Shown here in pieces: positions 21,266-33,616 of a DNA stretch of 64,000 nucleotides (positions are counted from its first letter, which is position 1; every line of letters starts with the position of its first letter). Both the position numbers and the translations under genes were made by a program. The notes under the pieces are model-generated. The model was given only the letters and a program-made list of their open reading frames with translations, ran no database searches and had not been told where the DNA came from. Source of the stretch: Metopolophium dirhodum (Eukaryota; Arthropoda; Insecta; Hemiptera; Aphididae); contig NC_083560.1 of assembly GCF_019925205.1 (NCBI RefSeq), positions 58,884,270 through 58,948,269 of the forward strand. Direction: 5' to 3'.

Positions 21266-21897
21266 AATAGGTAATACATTAATTAGGTATAAATCATAAA
21301 AACAATTTGCATTTATTATTAAAATGTTGGTGGCAAAGTGCAAAAAAGTAGAAAGATTAAGAAAGAAAAATTGATACAAGTTAATTTTATTTTATTTTTT
21401 GTTTTTTAATAACAAAATAAAATATTTTCGTCAATTTACTCGATTGTAGCACCTACTTACTAATGGAATAATTATTAATTTGGAGTAAACCTGCAATGAA
21501 TAAATATGAACATTCATATAGGCACATTACAAACAATTCATCTACAAAATTATTATTAAGGTAAAAAATAAAAAATACAAGTTTTACTTACGTTAACAAT
21601 TTAACATGCTAATTGCTGAACCAAGCACCAATGTACAACCAGCCCTAGCAGTGGTAAATGTAAAATGAGTAACCGTTTACTGTTAATTATTAAATAACTG
21701 TCATTTTTGACGGATAAATAATGTATCTGGTCTAAGACCAGGGTGAGAATTTCATATACCCAAAAATCGTACTTAACTATTCACAATGCCTGATGGTTGG
21801 TATAAAAATGGAAATTTTTTTATTTTAAGTTAGAATTTGAACTCTTGATTAAAATTATCAGCTATAATTTCCTATCCCCGGACCCATATTGTAGTAC
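21266..21897. other. AT-rich intergenic DNA, nothing recognised
   Basis: No coherent frame or repeat was seen. Confidence 0.5.
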
Positions 21898-22045
21898 AAA
21901 TAAAATAAATAATAGTAAATAATAATATATGAATAATACAGCAAAAATTATTTAGAAAAAATAAAATAAATAATAGTAATAATAATATATGAATAATACA
22001 GCAAAAATTATTTAGAAAAAATAAAATAAATAATAGTAATAATAG
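21898..22045 (+). repeat. Tandem repeat, about 60-bp unit
   Basis: A unit containing AAATAATAGTAATAATAATA, GAATAATACAGCAAAAATTA and TTTAGAAAA occurs twice almost perfectly and begins a third time. It lies just downstream of the MULE fragment's stop codon. Confidence 0.8.
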
Positions 22046-22073
22046 TTAAAATGTAATAATAATATTAATTGAT

Positions 22074-22800
22074 TTATTTTTCAGAATAGTGCTTAGATGC
22101 CAGTTTTATATATTTAAATCTATCAATTTTTTTATTTAAATAGTCTTCAAAAATTGTTTCTATATATATATTTTTTTTTTTATACATTTTATTTTTACTT
22201 ATTTTAGTATTATCGAGCCCTCTTATTATTATATATGTATCAGTTTGAATTTTTAAATTTAATACATGCGAAAACAAAAATATATTAGGATGTGCTTTAT
22301 TGAATTGGGTATTAAGTTTCGAATGAAACGATTCGCAACTGTTTGTTGTTCGTTCGGAAGAAATTGAAGAAGAAGCCCACATTTTCGGATTAAATTTTGA
22401 TGTTTCATCAATATAATTATCACATATATAATCGCAGAATTTTTTTAACCTTGGGTCATCAGGAACGACTGACATAAAATCTTCAATAAAGCTTTCACTT
22501 ACTTCTTCTGCATTTAATAATGGCAAACCGAATATCCATTTCAACCACTGTCCAATTTCGCTGTTGGAATTCTTGTATTCAATTGATAAACCTATAATAT
22601 AGTTAATGTATATAATATATAATATATATGCAAAAAAAAAATAAAAAAATAATATAAGTAATTACCAAAGTTTTGTATATGTCACCACCAACTTTGAGTC
22701 AGATGAAATCTGCATCCAATTATTTTAATTTGAGGCCATACAAATTTTGCTCCTACATGTATAGCTTCTTCAAAGTCAGCAATAAGTGTTGTTGGATTGA
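22074..22800 (-). pseudogene. MULE-type transposase fragment with a short intron
   Basis: Upstream exon 22800-22666 reads IADFEEA, VGAKFVWPQIKIIGCRFHL and TQSWW, then a TGA in frame (22684-22682), then HIQNFG. A 74-base intron (22665-22592) with GT...AG ends joins it in phase to LSIEYKNSNSEIGQWLKWIF and the 156-residue remainder down to 22074. That part contains TTNSCESFHSKLN and HPNIFLFSHVL. This order (Asp-Phe-Glu, Cys-x-Phe-His-Leu, then the Asn-Ser/Gly-Cys-Glu-Ser block) is the C-terminal half of Mutator-like transposases often found with FLYWCH zinc fingers in insects. The N-terminal part is missing. The single stop suggests recent decay or an expressed pseudogene. Confidence 0.65.
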
Positions 22801-24229
22801 AATATTAAAACTTTTATATAATATTAATTGATTTTTTCTTTCACTAATAACGATTTCAAAATTCATTTTTAACACGAGGTATCTGGTATATGCACAATGC
22901 AAGACGCGAACAAGACTACAACTGTCACTAAATGTTGATTATTTGGACACAAAACATATTGTACAATATTTTCTTTATTTCTAATAATACCGATGTACCT
23001 ACGTGTAATAAAATATGTCTCTTTTCGATACAATTTTATAGATTATATTGATTAAGGTGTATGAAAACTGACACGATAATATGCGATAGCTATATAAGTA
23101 TATTATAGAATATGTTAGGAGATTAAGACGTTTCAAAGTTCACGTTTTATGTTCATGTAATGCTCCAATTGTAATGCATACAATTAATTGTATATTAATT
23201 TAAGTCTTTTATATTTTGTTTTTATTAAAATAAATAATTTACAAATATTAACCGGCGGAATCAATTAATAAAAAACTTCGGCGGAGTCAATAGCCGGCGG
23301 AATCAATAGATTTTTCACAGGTAAAAAGGTAATTTCGGCGCAATCGATATACGCCCCCAACTGTCCCCATCACGGGATTAAACAGGCGATTGCACACTGC
23401 TGTGATAAAATGACGGTACGGTCTCAAATATTGTATCGGGAGACGGAATATGCACCGGTATTTCTAGAACGTTCCATGCACAATTTGTATCTTGTAACGG
23501 AAAGGTAAGATTAATTTAATGTGAATCAAAACTCAAAATGTATACTTAAAAACAGGGGAATCTATACAGAATAGTGTGTACCTTATCGTTGAATGTATAC
23601 TGTATAGTTTAAACTATATAGTGTTGCGTTGTTCGTAAAATTTGTTTATGAATAATAAATTTCGGACGACGCCACCAAACGATCTTTAAAATAATTATTT
23701 GGACTTAGAATATGTCAATCAGCAATACTTTGGACTTGGAAAATAAACAAGTTAAATTGTATATTTTCTAAACACTAAGATTATTCGTTGATCCGAATAT
23801 TTTAATTATTCTTTGAAATACTATAATTACATTTTAACAACACTTGTGCAGCATCGTAAATTCGTAATAATATATAGTAGAAAACTATACGTGATCATGT
23901 GTATTGTAATTTTTTAATAATTATACATCTTCCTGTCCTGTCGACTGTCTTCATTACATGCTATATAATGACATAATGATATTATAATGAAATGTGTAAA
24001 GTAATATTATCTTATTGTTTAATATCTTAAGCTCTTCACCGTCGTCTGTTCATTAGGTACATAAGTATATTACAACTCTATGGTAGTATGATTTAAGTTT
24101 TATTTAATGATGTAATTATGTTAGAAATTCGCTAGACTAAACCGGTGTGAAAAATGCGCGTTAGACGTCGTTAACTTACAACTGTCACACGAAGGCACGA
24201 AGCTCTTGTTATATTGTTAGCTATAAAAG
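22801..24229. other. AT-rich intergenic DNA
   Basis: Near 23251-23310 GGCGGARTCAAT occurs three times in 60 bases. Otherwise nothing was recognised. Confidence 0.4.
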
Positions 24230-24430
24230 TTAGGGCTTGAAACTGATATTCTATACCAATTTTGAATATCGGTTATAACCATTAAAAACCGAAATCAAAA
24301 TCGGAAAAATTCAAAACCGGTATTCTAAACCAAAAACGAAATCATAAAAAATAAATACCAATATCCGAAACCGAAATCAAAATCGGAAAAAATAAATACC
24401 AATATCCGAAACGGAAATCGAAATCAGGAA
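24230..24430 (+). repeat. Possible hAT left end with 40-bp tandem units
   Basis: It begins AGGGCTTGAAACTGATATTC, similar to hAT MITE termini, and continues with repeats of ATAAATACCAATATCCGAAA plus CCGAAATCAAAATCGG. No matching right end was found; a family R fragment follows directly. Confidence 0.35.
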
Positions 24431-24434
24431 ATAT

Positions 24435-24720
24435 ATTTTCAGTTTTAAGCCATGATAAAAGTTGAACATCTTATACATTTTTAACTACACTATATTTATT
24501 AAATTTTGAAATTGATAAATTTTGTCAAAATCGAACATTAAATGCTTATAAATAAAGATTGTGCCTATGTATTTTTAATATTTTTCAACTGCTGTTGTAA
24601 CATTATATCAGGAGCCTTGCATTAAATTGTCATGCTTTTTTACCCGATAAATAACATTTTATTAATATTTATGAAAAAATTGAAAATTGAAATTGTCCGT
24701 AAACAGCTCGTAGTATTTTA
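24435..24720 (+). repeat. Family R fragment
   Basis: It shares with the long copy GCTTATAAATAAAGATTGTG, CTATGTATTTTTAATATTTT and GTCCGTAAACAGCTCG. Both ends are missing. Confidence 0.6.
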
Positions 24721-26020
24721 TTTTTTTAACTTGTAAAATTATAAAATAAAAGTAACTTAACTTAGTTAAAAATAAGTTTCTTTAAAATATAAAATTAATA
24801 ATTATACCTACCTACCTATATTTTTTTAAAGCTAAGAAATAACATAATAATTCAATAAACGTCATACAATTATTAAATAAATGTTTGTAATAAAATTAGT
24901 TACTGTAGGTACTTATATTTGTATAAAATTATACTTTAATCAATGAAGAAATCCAATAAAATAATTAAACTATTTTTATGTATTTGAATAATCAAATTAT
25001 TATTTTTTAGAATATAATTAATTGGTTACACAATATATTATAATATCGACAACGCATGACACAGTCGAGACTCCTCTATTATATTTTATTATTGTGTATA
25101 ATATAATAATATTATGTTTTTCTATTATATAAAATATATATTAGATAATATAAAGTAAATACCTATACTCGCTGGCTAGAAGTTTATATATTAATCGATT
25201 GGTATAATAAATGTCAGATTAAGACGATTAAGTTATAAATTAGGCGTGGATTTAAATGCAATAGAACACAAGAAAAATGCCTTAAAAAATACGATTTAAT
25301 ACACTGTAGTGTAATATTATAATATTACAAGCTTAATAAACAGAAAAATTAAAAGCCAATTTAAATAAATATAAAATAAAATTTAGATAGGTATATTCGT
25401 TATATTTTCAATTTTGTGTTTCATTATTATACTTGTCAATCAGATGCTATTTAATATTTTCAAATGAAACATTTTGATAGTAATAGGCAAGTGATGTTTT
25501 GTACAACTGAAGTCATAGGAGCGAACATAATACGTAATAAAAATAGAAATATTAGTAAACATAAATATAGGTACCTATATTTCATTATATATAATTTTTT
25601 TTAAAGGAATTTAAAATGTTTTTTATAACGTTTACTAAAAATGCCTCAAAACCATAAAAATGTTCAAAAACCACACAAAAAAGTCTGAAAATCAAAGTTT
25701 TGAAAATATGCTAAATAAAAGTTTTATTGGGTTTTGCGGCAATCACAGGAAATGAAAATCATAAATCTTCTCTTCCTCCCAACACCAACATCTACACAGC
25801 GGAAACTTGAAACGAGAACCCAAAAACGCAATTTATATTTAACTTCACGACCCAGCTATGAATAATAATTTTTGATGATGCATTGATGCCGAGGGGAGTG
25901 GACAATCAGCCGAACCACAATCCAAAATCTTAAACACCTAATATAAACAATTTTTCACACTCAAGCGTTATGACACGCAAATACGAAAATATTTATAACT
26001 TATACCGATTTTATTATAAA
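24721..26020. other. AT-rich intergenic DNA, nothing recognised
   Basis: Apart from A/T-rich low-complexity sequence, no frame, RNA or repeat was identified. Confidence 0.5.
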
Positions 26021-26868
26021 CTAGTTGAACCCGTGCACTTCGTTGCCCGTTAAATGTACCAACTCTATATGACTCAAACTTTGTTCAATTCGTTATTTAA
26101 TATTCGGTATATGGTGTTCAAAATTAATCTTAACTTTTCCGTTGCCCGGAATAAAAATTCTGATTCGCAGCTGTATATTATCAGGTAGGCTGCGGTAGAC
26201 TGCGGTATATCGCGGTCCCCGTGCTGTTTGTACGTAAGAGTATGATTTAACTCTGAAGTATCAAAGTTATACAAAGTTTGTCGTATATTCTACCTATGGT
26301 GGATTAATATAATCAATTAGTACAAAATCCTAACCTAACCTGTTGCGTCACTGTTGTATTTTTGACATCCAGATTTCCTACTTTTCCGGTGGATTTTTCT
26401 AAAATTTTCTTTCATAGAAACCTTCTCCGTGATATATTTATTCGTTTTAAAAAAAAAATTAAGAAGATCTGATAAGTAGTTCCAGAGTTCACCACGTACA
26501 AAAATTTTCATTTCACATTTATATAGTTAGAAGATATATATATATATATTGACAAAAAATAATAGACAAATCAACAAACATGCCCGTAACCAATAGCAAG
26601 CAATATACAATACACTATCGTTTTTTTAATCTGTAACTTTTTTTTTTTCATTATTTAATTAATTTTTTTCTGGAAAGATGGCGCCACTGTTTTATTGACA
26701 TCCAAATTTTCTACTTTTCCGGTGGGTTTTCCTAAAATTGTATTACATAAGAACCTTCTCCTGAAAATTACGAACACAACAAAAAGAGAATTAGTGAAAT
26801 CGGTGTAGCCGATCATGCGTGATACGATGACCAAGGGAAACAGGGATCTATTTTTATATATAGAGTGA
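26021..26868 (-). mobile_element. Non-autonomous Helitron-like element, 848 bp
   Basis: On the minus strand it starts TCACTCTATATATAAAAATA after an A (26869) and ends ACGGGTTCAACTAG before a T (26020). It thus has TC and CTAG termini at an A|T site, as Helitrons do. The 3' region GGGCAACGAAGTGCACGGG is shared with the copies at 19304 and 41503. An internal stretch containing TTCTACTTTTCCGGTGG is duplicated about 330 bases apart (26380 and 26705). No Rep/helicase protein is encoded. The frame 26074-26274 is incidental. Confidence 0.75.
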
Positions 26869-26889
26869 TATTATAATAATACCAAATTG

Positions 26890-26955
26890 TTTTTGAGCAG
26901 CGGCCCACCGTGAAAGTTTCTGGTATGCCGCCGGCCCAGTCCACCCCTGGCCACA
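26890..26955. repeat. Right end of a hAT element (remnant)
   Basis: GGCCCACCGTGAAAG, GCCGCCGGCCCAG and TCCACCCCTGG follow the pattern of the right end at about 40170-40241. The left end was not found; the neighbouring Helitron-like element may have replaced it. Confidence 0.35.
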
Positions 26956-28506
26956 GACCACCTGGTTGCCCGACTTCAATGTACTCAGCTCATCAAGTCG
27001 ACTATCTAGTTGTTTTATATACCAATGATAGTACGTCACGCTAACTCAGTGACACAGTGGCACACTAACATAATAGCAAAACGTATTTGTATGTAACTAT
27101 CGGTTGAGTAAAAACCGCAATAAACAGGTGATTTTTGTTGACATATTACTATTATATTATTAGTTAATTTAAATTTAAAATGCTTATTAAAAATACAGAA
27201 ATTACTTGCATGTTACCAGTTTTGTCACAGTTAAAATGGGGGACTTTAATTTGGGCGAATTTATGCATATCATTTGGGCGAAATTTACACGGACCCCCGA
27301 GTCATAAATATATATTTATCAAAATTTATATAGACTAATACGTTTTCCTTCCCATTTTTAGATATTTAGGACTCTCAGTTAACTCTAACTGGTATAGTTA
27401 TAAATGTATTATATTTTCATATCATTTATTATATTATACTTATTATCTCAACTAAATTTTTTTTATTAGCATGGTATCTCATACCCATTAGTTTAATAAA
27501 ATGTATTATATTCTCATATAAATAATCATAATATTGTATTCAAAATCCTAACTAATTTTTTTTATTAGTACGGTATCTCATGCCCATAACTGATTTAATT
27601 TAACTTAATAAGTTATACATTTATAATTTAACTTAATTAGTATATATTTTATTTATTTGTTGTGTTAGATTCATTCCTACACTTTATCACTAAGTTTATT
27701 ATTTATGTGTATTTAAATTATTTATTAAAATGTTAAAATGTTCCTATAGACAAATTCTAAATGTAGTCCTGCATTGAATAAATTGTTCAATTGAGTAGAT
27801 GAGATATAAATGGGGATCTGTAGTTCTATAATTCAGGTGAATAATCATCCCTGCTTTATAAGAAATAAAATTTCAAAATACTCATAAATAAAGTTAATGT
27901 CCTGTGGGGGAAGTTTTTTAATTTCCTCCACACCATAAAACTAAATCAAACGTTCCACTGAGTTATACAATTTTTCATCTTTGGGCAATTAGTAAAGGAA
28001 AAATGTGATTACAATATTGTTAGGTATTTATATATTTTATTTAATCTATTTACAGTTGAATTATGAAAAGAAAAATTGCCAAAAACTAGTAATTATAAAT
28101 GACAAGTCTTATAAACATTATGTTAACCTATCAGAATAATAATAGTAATAATAGTAATAATAGTCAAATTTGATTTCTTTTAAAATTTAAATGAATTATT
28201 ATGTAGCTACTTGAAATAGGTATAAATACTAATAACTAAATTTACGTTAGTTGTATTACTTGGTTAAATGTAGACAAATACACAACTTTAAAATCAATTT
28301 AATTTTAAATGTTTACAGATTATTTAATGATATAAAGATATGATCATAATAAATTATTAAGTACCTATATTATTACAAATTATAAATTAATTAAAATATA
28401 TCTTTAAATATGGATATATAATAAAATTCGCACAATAATTCTGTTAATCCCGTAATTTAATTTTTACTTCTGATAAATATACACTAGGTGATTATTTGGT
28501 TGCATC
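26956..28506. other. AT-rich intergenic DNA with a local duplication
   Basis: TTTTTTTTATTAG followed by a GGTATCTCATRCCCAT segment occurs at about 27463-27505 and again at 27555-27590, a roughly 95-base direct duplication. A TAATAG microsatellite lies at 28137-28165. Nothing else was recognised. Confidence 0.4.
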
Positions 28507-29100
28507 CATAGGCGCAATTTCAGTTTTTAACTTGGAGGGGCTAACATATTTAAACGAAACAGGCTCGTGGAAGAACCATTGAAGAACCGATATGGCGATA
28601 TCATATTTTCTCTCCTACTTTCCTACATTTAATATAGGTATTATAATGCATCTATTAATAAAACTAAAAATATTTGTATGAAAAAAATAACAACATTTAG
28701 GTAAATAAATGTAATATATTATATTTATTTATTAAATATGTTATTATAATTGGGAACTTCGGTTAGAAATTACAAATGTATCTAATATTTTTTCGTTGGA
28801 TAATACATTTGATAAATCTTGTTCTAAATAAATGAATGACAAATGTCATTGATAGATAAATCTATCTTGATTCATAGATGTTAGAAGCCAATTTTTAATC
28901 TTTCTCATTGCTGAGAATGATCTTTCACATGTTTTAAAAATAATTAATTAAATGCACCTATTTCCTTGACATGTTGATGTTTATATTTATAAAATAAGTT
29001 TAGGATAAACTTAAATAATTGTATTACCTGGAAAATCTGGTATTATATTATTTTTTTTAAATTCATCTATTACGGCTTCAACATTATAGTCATTAGCCGG
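28507..29100 (-). pseudogene. hAT transposase C-terminal remnant
   Basis: On the minus strand the frame reads SANDYNVEAVIDEFKKNN, then a CAG|GTAAT splice-donor-like site (29031-29024). Further on come CERSFSAMRKIKNWL, MNQDRF, a stop, and LEQDLSNVLSNEKILDTFV, ending at about 28749. The Glu-Arg-Ser-Phe-Ser-Ala-Met-Arg block with the following Ile-Lys-x-Trp-Leu is the dimerisation region of hAT transposases (zinc-finger MYM type). At 28507 the sequence CATAGGCGCAATTTC with GGGGCTAA resembles the corresponding hAT terminus. The gene is truncated and broken. Confidence 0.55.
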
Positions 29101-29220
29101 GAACAAAAACATATTTACATATTAATTAAAATCATCATAATATTTAATTAAAGGTAATACAGTACAACGGAAATGGTAATAATAGTATAAGTAATAGTAA
29201 AACATATTTATAGCAACTAT

Positions 29221-29450
29221 TCAAATTGTATTATATAGATTGGTTATTTCAAGGAATTTTATTAAACAGTTAAAATTGTCTATACTTAAAATATCTTTTA
29301 ATGTTAGATGTGGAAACATTTTTCTTTCTTCTGTTAGATTTGGGCATTCTAGGAAGAAGTGTTCTAGGAATCACTATAAGTGATTTGTTGCAGGGTTCGC
29401 AGGTTGGTCTCGGTTCTCTTCACATTAAGTGGACGTGCGTTATATTTGTG
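29221..29450 (-). pseudogene. Tail of a non-LTR retrotransposon ORF2
   Basis: The minus strand encodes TCEPCNKSL, shifts frame, and then reads EHFFLECPNLTEERKMF, LTLKDILSIDNFN and LIKFLEITNLYNTI before a TGA at 29223-29221. A CxxC followed by His-x-x-x-Glu-Cys-Pro and a Leu/Ile/Asn-rich end is the typical C-terminus of I/R1/Jockey-related ORF2 proteins. One frameshift is visible. The plus-strand frames 29301-29592 are its shadow. Confidence 0.5.
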
Positions 29451-29989
29451 TGGCCAATTTTTATTCGTATCTATATCACTTGTTGTCGTCTTGTACTTAA
29501 CGGAGGAGTCAGGTTTGGTGCCAAAAAAGGTAAAGGAAAAACTACTTTTATTTTTCTTAAAAATAAAACATAACTTTCTGTATAATGATTAATGACCACG
29601 TAATGTTTATAAATTAATTTATGAAAGCATACCTGTAACTTTGGGCGAATCAGACCTGTATTTATATCCCCAATATCAATACTCTCAGCGAAGGTAACTT
29701 TTGTACACCCGGTAAAACAGGTGGATCATCGGGGTCAACTTCAGCCACAGAATTATTTTCAAGTGCTTCCTGAGGTTCATTATTTTCCCATAAGGATTTA
29801 TTTTTATCCCTTTTAAAATTTAAAATACCAAACACTTATTTTTATCCATTTTAATTTTTAGCTAGTTTTTAGTAGTAGAACCAGTACACCAGGTATATTA
29901 CAAAAACGAATTAAAAATAATTTTGTGAATGATAATTATTGTTGACTATTGAAAATTTTAACTAATAAACCGTTGAGCAATAGCGTTAT

Positions 29990-30600
29990 GAGTACTTATG
30001 ATTTAAGGGGTATGAATAGTATTGAAAAATTCTATGAAAATGTACTTTTGTATTTCAAATAATATAGTTTATTGAGCGGTTTGAGAGTAAATACACCTAT
30101 TGTCCTATTATCAATATTGTAGAAGAGAAGTTAATTTATATCTGTATAAAAGTCAATTTTAAATATTTGAACTACTAAACTAAGTAAAATATCACAAGTT
30201 TTAGAGTTAAATATTGGACTTTGAAAATAAAATATCGAAAATCGAAAATCGACTCCTATACAAACCTAGATAAACTTCATCTTTTCAATTCGTATAATAG
30301 GTGTTCATACTGCAATGTCACTCAGTAAGTTATATTATTGGAAATACGAAACTAAGTTTCAGTGTTTCACTAAAATTCACATTTGTAATATAGCGTGTAA
30401 AATGCCGTATTACTGACATGTGCGTGCATGTGCGGGTGCGCTTCGCTATTTATTTACACACAGTCATTCACACTAATGATCACTATTTTTATGCACACAT
30501 TTACACGACCCGCATGCACACAAATAGAAACTTGCCTATACTGAACTCCTTGAAACGGTCAGTATGCATACCCCTTAATCTTATAAATACTTATAATTCG
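29990..30600 (+). repeat. Repeat family S, MITE-like, about 600 bp
   Basis: The left end has TTAAGGGGTATG and the right end CATACCCCTTAA, so the termini are inverted. The left half recurs inverted at 52738-53012, and the right half (CGTGCATGTGCGGGTGCG... and CACACTAATGA) recurs inverted at 46021-46262. The frame 30418-30603 lies in it and is not believed to be coding. Confidence 0.55.
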
Positions 30601-31782
30601 TAACTCATAACTCTTAAATCATAATCTACTGGTCCAAAATTTGATTTTATTTATCAAAATACTTTAAAAAATATTCTCCTTTGGAACATGAAAATAAAAC
30701 TGTATGTTGTCATAATTAAAAATTTTAAAACCAGAATTTTTTCGGAAATTGTGATCCCTGTGTTATTGTTATAGTGTCAACTTTATTTAGGTACATATTC
30801 ATGTTTTAAAAAGTTCCTGCTCTTTAATATTTTATTTAACCTGTTGTTTATTAGGTATATTTGTTAAAAGTTATTATAAAAATGATAATATGTTACATTA
30901 AAATATATTATAATATGTACATCCTTAAGCTATCTAATTAATAGATAAGTACTACTATCATTATGTACTATCTATTATTTAATATATTATTCTAATTGAG
31001 TCAAAGTATGTACATTTATTCACTTAAAATATGTAATATATGATATTTAGACTTAAATAAAAACACAGGATAACTAATAAACGATGGACCATATGGAATA
31101 TGGGATGACCCAATATACATATACATATATACGCATTAGGCATATATTTACGTTCCCTCGTATACATACACGACACATGCATAACATTAATAATATTCAA
31201 CACCTCTCCGACCAGACGTTTAGTAAAAACAAAACAATCAATTATCAACGGCTTCAGACGACACCGCATTGTAACTCATATACTTCAAGACCCCGTCGAC
31301 AATTTTCCGATCAAGACGTTGGGACATAATAACACAATAAATTACCAGCGGCACCTTTGCCATACCGCTGAAGACAAAATCATAAACACATCAATACGTA
31401 AAAGCAGATATCGATGCATATCACCAGAAGAAGGGATTACACCAAAATCATAATATATAAGGATCCCACGGGATCGACTCGCCAGCAGTTTTTTCCACAA
31501 GACGACCCGATGCACAACGTCCATGCCAGCCAGCGTCACGATACACCTTCTTCACTGCTCAAAGGAGTATCTACCACCATCGATTCAGACGTATATGTAT
31601 ATTGAATTACGTCAACATTCGGTATGACCAACTAATTAATTATCCCATATTACTCAACAAATTCAACCTTGCATTTCTTAAATCTATTTATTTATCCACC
31701 CCCTTACAATACAAAACTCTGTGACTATCGTCGTATGATAACTTAATTATAATTTTGGATATATACCACAATAATTTAATTA
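30601..31782. other. Intergenic DNA with a GC-richer patch of unknown origin
   Basis: The 31080-31610 segment is GC-richer, with open frames on both strands (for example 31084-31329 and 31414-31605 on the plus strand), but no recognisable motif. It may be part of an old retroelement leader. Confidence 0.35.
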
Positions 31783-32049
31783 TCACTAGATCATAATCAT
31801 AATTATTTATTTAGAATATAAGCATTGTCTTAAGTGCTCATCAACTTAAATTACATTCGATTAGCTATTGACTGTGTACGACTGCTACAAATGTAGCGAT
31901 TTTTAAGAGCAGAATTTAGTTTATAATATAACCATAAGGGCACACCAATATATATTGCAAACTGATTATTATTATTATTATTAGATCGTAATTATAATAT
32001 TATTTATTTAGAATACAAGCATAGTTTTAAGTGCTCATCAACTTAAATA
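31783..32049 (+). repeat. Direct duplication of about 65 bp, 200 bp apart
   Basis: ATTATTTATTTAGAATAYAAGCAT followed by TTAAGTGCTCATCAACTTAAAT occurs at about 31800-31852 and 31998-32049. The second unit abuts family R. Confidence 0.6.
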
Positions 32050-32051
32050 AC

Positions 32052-32912
32052 GAAGCGATGAATGTATTGATTTTACTATGATGTGTGTTTTTTTTTTATT
32101 TTTGTGTCATCACCTTTTAGGACAGTAAAAGTGCTTGGATTTTCTTCAATAGTAACTTTTCTGAGAGGAAAGTGAATCTAGTTGGTACTTTAGGGGGTCA
32201 AAAGTAAAGGGGGGTTTTCAGTAGTTTTCAAAAGCGACGTGAAAAACAAAAGAAAAATTAAGGAAAAACGGGAATTTTTAAGCAAAATCTGTTTTCGAGA
32301 AAATCGATTTTGGTTTTTGGTGTAACTCTAAAACAAATGACCGTAGATACTTGAAAATGTCATTGAATGTTTATATTAGCATTTTCTATACACGATAAAA
32401 TTTTGAAAATATTTTGACTCTTTTTGAGCTGTTTACGGATGTTGTCATTTTTATGTCAATTTTATTTGCTGGGTAAAAAAGCGTGAAAATTTAATATAAG
32501 GCTCCTGATATATCATTCTAATAGTAGTTAAAAAATATTAAAAATACATAGGCACAATTTTTTTTTATAAGCATTTAAAGTTCAAATTTTGACAACATTT
32601 ATCAAATTTATAATTTATTAATTATTTTGTGGTTAAAAATGTATAAAATGTTTAACTTTTATGGCTAAGGATTGAAAATTTAAAACAAGGCTCCACGTAT
32701 ATAGGTATTATATATAAATTACTTTATCCACAATAATATCATCAAATATACTTGGTAATATCATAGGCTGACTGACCGTTTTCGCTCAGAATCGTTTTTC
32801 TTATACAATGATATTATATCATTGAATTCAAATTTAACACCACCCATTACAGTGATCCACTTGTAACCTACTGTACAGCAGAGCGACATCCACTTATCCA
32901 CTTTTTTTTTTT
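32052..32912 (-). repeat. Family R repeat, single-unit copy
   Basis: It is the inverse of the copy at 19441-20912 but with only one internal unit. It ends at GTGGATAAGTGG plus an A-run on the minus strand (32890-32912). It joins directly onto the Gypsy integrase frame and supplies that frame's last few codons and stop. Confidence 0.75.
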
Positions 32913-33367
32913 ATATTGCACCGAATGATTTGTTGACTTTCGTCTTTTAGCATCACGGTGTTGTTATCGTAGGTTTGAATGACTGTATATGGTCCTTTGT
33001 AAAGTAAAAATAATTTGTGTATTTCATTGTCTTCCGCTGAGGAAAGTTTGTGTTCTTTCACTAGTAGCTTTTGACCAACTTGATACTGTTGAAACTTCTT
33101 CCGCTGATCTTTGGTTTTGTTTCTGCTTTCAGCTTTAGTGCGTAATCTTCGTCTTACGATCTCGACCACTGGTTCATCGTTGATTGAACAGTCGTAGTCT
33201 GGAAATTGAATGTTTGGCGTGATTTTGGTATCAGGTTCTTGTCCAAACAGTATTTGATATAGTGTATACCCAAAAAACTGGTGATGTGAGTGATTAATCC
33301 AATATTCAATGTTGGGGACCCACTTCACCCAATTCGTGTGTTTCGCATGACAATATGTTCGTAACAT
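32894..33367 (-). pseudogene. pol: G1 Gypsy integrase: end of core and C-terminal domain
   Basis: A 157-codon frame: YCHAKHTNWVKWVPNIEYW belongs to the end of the integrase core, LFGQEPD follows, and the C-terminal part has KFQQYQVGQKLLVKEHKL and YKGPYTVIQTYDNNTVMLKD, the GPY/F-type module of Gypsy integrases. The last residues (from about 32912) come from the adjacent family R copy, so the natural end of pol, any env and the LTR are lost. Confidence 0.75.
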
Positions 33368-33616
33368 GCGCCCAATCTTTCAGTTGGCCCTTTCTACTGG
33401 ATTACTCTCATGGTGATAGGTAGTTGTGTGGATCACTTGGATGCCTAGTGCTTTTGTTTGTCAGAACTATTTCTTGCTGTGGAACTGAGTCAGTTAACAG
33501 TTGGTTGATTTGTCCAACGTTGGTAGGTATTCGTTCGAGATCTTCCTCAATATCGTTTCAGTGGTTGCCTTTTATCGGGTATAGCTGAATATACTTAGAG
33601 AAGATGTCTAACATGG
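33368..33616 (-). pseudogene. pol: G1 integrase catalytic core, broken
   Basis: Pieces in different frames read MLDIFSKYIQLYPIK (region of the first catalytic Asp), QLLTDS (second Asp) and SNPVER (Glu). At least two frameshifts and stops separate them, and the segment is shorter than a normal core. It cannot be active. Confidence 0.6.

Noticed and set aside
29301..29592. Plus-strand frames of 90 and 70 codons
   Set aside because: The minus strand here encodes the tail of a non-LTR ORF2; the plus-strand frames are its shadow.
31084..31605. Overlapping frames in a GC-richer patch
   Set aside because: No domain, no conserved start context and frames on both strands; composition alone is not enough.
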